From Verrucomicrobiia bacterium (GTDB lineage Bacteria > Verrucomicrobiota > Verrucomicrobiia > Limisphaerales > UBA11358): DNA of 7,281 bases. Where the stretch lies: contig JASHVW010000388.1 in NCBI GenBank assembly GCA_030044395.1, positions 1-7,281 on the forward strand. Reading direction: 5' to 3'. The translations under genes were made by a program, and so were the position numbers. The notes beneath the pieces are model-generated. The model had not been told where the DNA came from, did not search any database, and saw nothing but the letters and a program-made list of their open reading frames with translations. Positions 6,135 through 7,281 of this stretch are shown piece by piece. Each line of letters begins with the position of its first letter. Position 1 is the first letter of the stretch.

Positions 6135-7281
6135 TTATTCTTTCGGCAAATTTTCCGCCGGCGCATTGGTGAAGGATTGGCGGAACGGCTGATGGTCCTG
6201 GTAGAGCCGCAATTGCCGGCCGATTTCTTCCACCTGGTTCGTCAATCCGAGGGTCTGCGCGATCGTTCTGGCGTCTGTGGACGTCTGTTGCGCCGCGTCG
6301 AATTGCCCCATAGCCGCCTCGGCCATCGCCAGCGTTTGCAGCACGTCCGGTTGGATTCCACCGGAAAGATCGTTTGCCTTTTTCGCAAGGACCAACGCCA
6401 ATTGGCTGTTGCGAACGCTGGAATTTTCGTCCGAAGCGAGGACCTGCGAGTAGAAATTCAACAGGTGGGAATTATCCGGCGCCAATTCAAGGGCCTGCTG
6501 AAGAAAGGGAATTGCCTTTGTGTCCTGGCCTTGTCTGAGCAAGCCCTTGCCCATGAGATAGGGCGTATGCCAGTCCGTGGGGTCTAATTTTGCCGCGTCC
6601 GCATATTGTACCACGGCCTCATCATAATTTCCCATCCGGACGAGCAGGGTGCCGAGGTCGTCATGGGTGACCGCGGAATCCGGGTCCAGCCGCAACGCGG
6701 TCTGATATTCGGCCAGCGCCTCTTGGGGATGGCCGGCGTCATCCAACAGGTTGCCCAGATTCGTGTGCGCCTCGACGTTTTGAGGGTCTAATTTCAGTGT
6801 GCGGCGATACTCCTCCATGGCCTCCGGCTTGCGCCCGGCTTTTTCCAGCGCGAGGCCAAGATTGAGCCGCGCTGTTACATTGTCCGGAGTCACCTCGAGC
6901 GCGTGGGAGAAAAGGGCGATGTCATCGCGCCAGAAGTTTATTTGGCGATGCGTCACCGCCAGGCAAACCACCAGGACCACGATCGCACCTGCTGCGACGA
7001 GTTGATGGGGGAAATGATATCGCCGGGTTGCATCCCGAAGACCCAAGGCGACGATCAGAAAAATTCCAATGGATGGAAAATAGGCATAGCGGTCGGCGAT
7101 TGCCGCATTGCCGACCTGCACGAGACCGATGACCGGAACCAGGGTGCCGAGAAACCAGAGCCAGCCGATGGGAAAATAGGGGAATTGTTTTCGCGCCAGC
7201 CAGGCGGCCGCGGAAATCGGGACCAAAACAGCCACCGCCGCGGCGACGGCGACTCCGGGCATGGTTTGGGGCAGGGGATAG
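6135..7281 (-). CDS. Second TMTC-like membrane/TPR protein, C-terminal half (runs off right edge)
   Basis: The last 381 residues of a paralogue of the downstream 704-aa protein are visible. An internal Met lies at 7262, but the frame is open beyond it to the edge, reading YPLPQT before that Met. This aligns with YPLFKLHG (residues 311-318) of the complete copy, so the real start and about 310 residues lie outside the window. Shared landmarks in order are GTLVPVIGLVQVG, IADRYAYFPSIGIF, four consecutive 34-residue TPRs beginning at NVTARLNLGLALEKAG, VLASDEN, KANDLSGGIQPDVLQTLAMAEA and LYQDHQPFRQSF. The four TPRs are closer to consensus than those of the downstream copy. The GT-C acidic motif cannot be checked because it is outside the window. 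It lies 37 bp upstream of the complete copy and is probably in the same operon. The tail after QSF is about 11 residues, against about 22 in the paralogue. Confidence 0.83.
   Translation of the reverse strand, partial: YPLPQTMPGVAVAAAVAVLVPISAAAWLARKQFPYFPIGWLWFLGTLVPVIGLVQVGNAAIADRYAYFPSIGIFLIVALGLRDATRRYHFPHQLVAAGAIVVLVVCLAVTHRQINFWRDDIALFSHALEVTPDNVTARLNLGLALEKAGRKPEAMEEYRRTLKLDPQNVEAHTNLGNLLDDAGHPQEALAEYQTALRLDPDSAVTHDDLGTLLVRMGNYDEAVVQYADAAKLDPTDWHTPYLMGKGLLRQGQDTKAIPFLQQALELAPDNSHLLNFYSQVLASDENSSVRNSQLALVLAKKANDLSGGIQPDVLQTLAMAEAAMGQFDAAQQTSTDARTIAQTLGLTNQVEEIGRQLRLYQDHQPFRQSFTNAPAENLPKE

Overview
The window looks like chromosomal DNA of a Verrucomicrobiota bacterium, probably near the Pedosphaera/Limisphaerales lineage. 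The case rests on several points taken together. There is a tandem pair of large membrane proteins with TMTC-like N-terminal signatures and TPR tails ending in an 'ANDL(T/S)GG' motif. There is also a Tyr-rich exported DUF6515-like protein, moderately high GC, short GC-rich hairpin repeats, and a general lack of Shine-Dalgarno sequences. This placement comes from remembered family features, not a database search. Nothing in the window looks like a phage, transposon or CRISPR system.

Layout. Left edge (1-81, minus): the first 27 codons of an exported protein whose body lies outside the window, with a candidate promoter and a small inverted repeat just upstream. At 176-284, two REP-like 27-nt hairpin units lie in inverted orientation between that gene and the next. 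At 324-1628 (minus) is trigger factor (tig), best started at a GTG. A 167-bp divergent intergenic region (1629-1795) probably holds promoters for both sides.

The plus-strand cluster at 1796-4031 is packed like an operon. It encodes a DUF2092 exported protein, then after 8 nt a DUF6515-like exported protein with three Tyr-rich repeats, then bioD (dethiobiotin synthetase). bioD starts at a TTG that overlaps the preceding stop codon as TTGA.

The right half (3983-7281) is minus strand and holds two tandem paralogues of a multi-pass membrane protein with C-terminal TPRs. It resembles the eukaryotic TMTC O-mannosyltransferases (GT-C fold). The downstream copy is complete (704 aa) and its 3' end overlaps the end of bioD by 49 bp. 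The upstream copy runs off the right edge without its N-terminal half.

Functionally this is mostly housekeeping (nascent-chain folding, biotin synthesis) plus envelope functions (two exported proteins and a putative protein-glycosylation pair). No undescribed defence or mobile system is visible. The items most worth a second look are the hairpin pair with a compensatory base-pair change, the tandem TMTC-like pair, and the coupling of bioD to two uncharacterised exported proteins.
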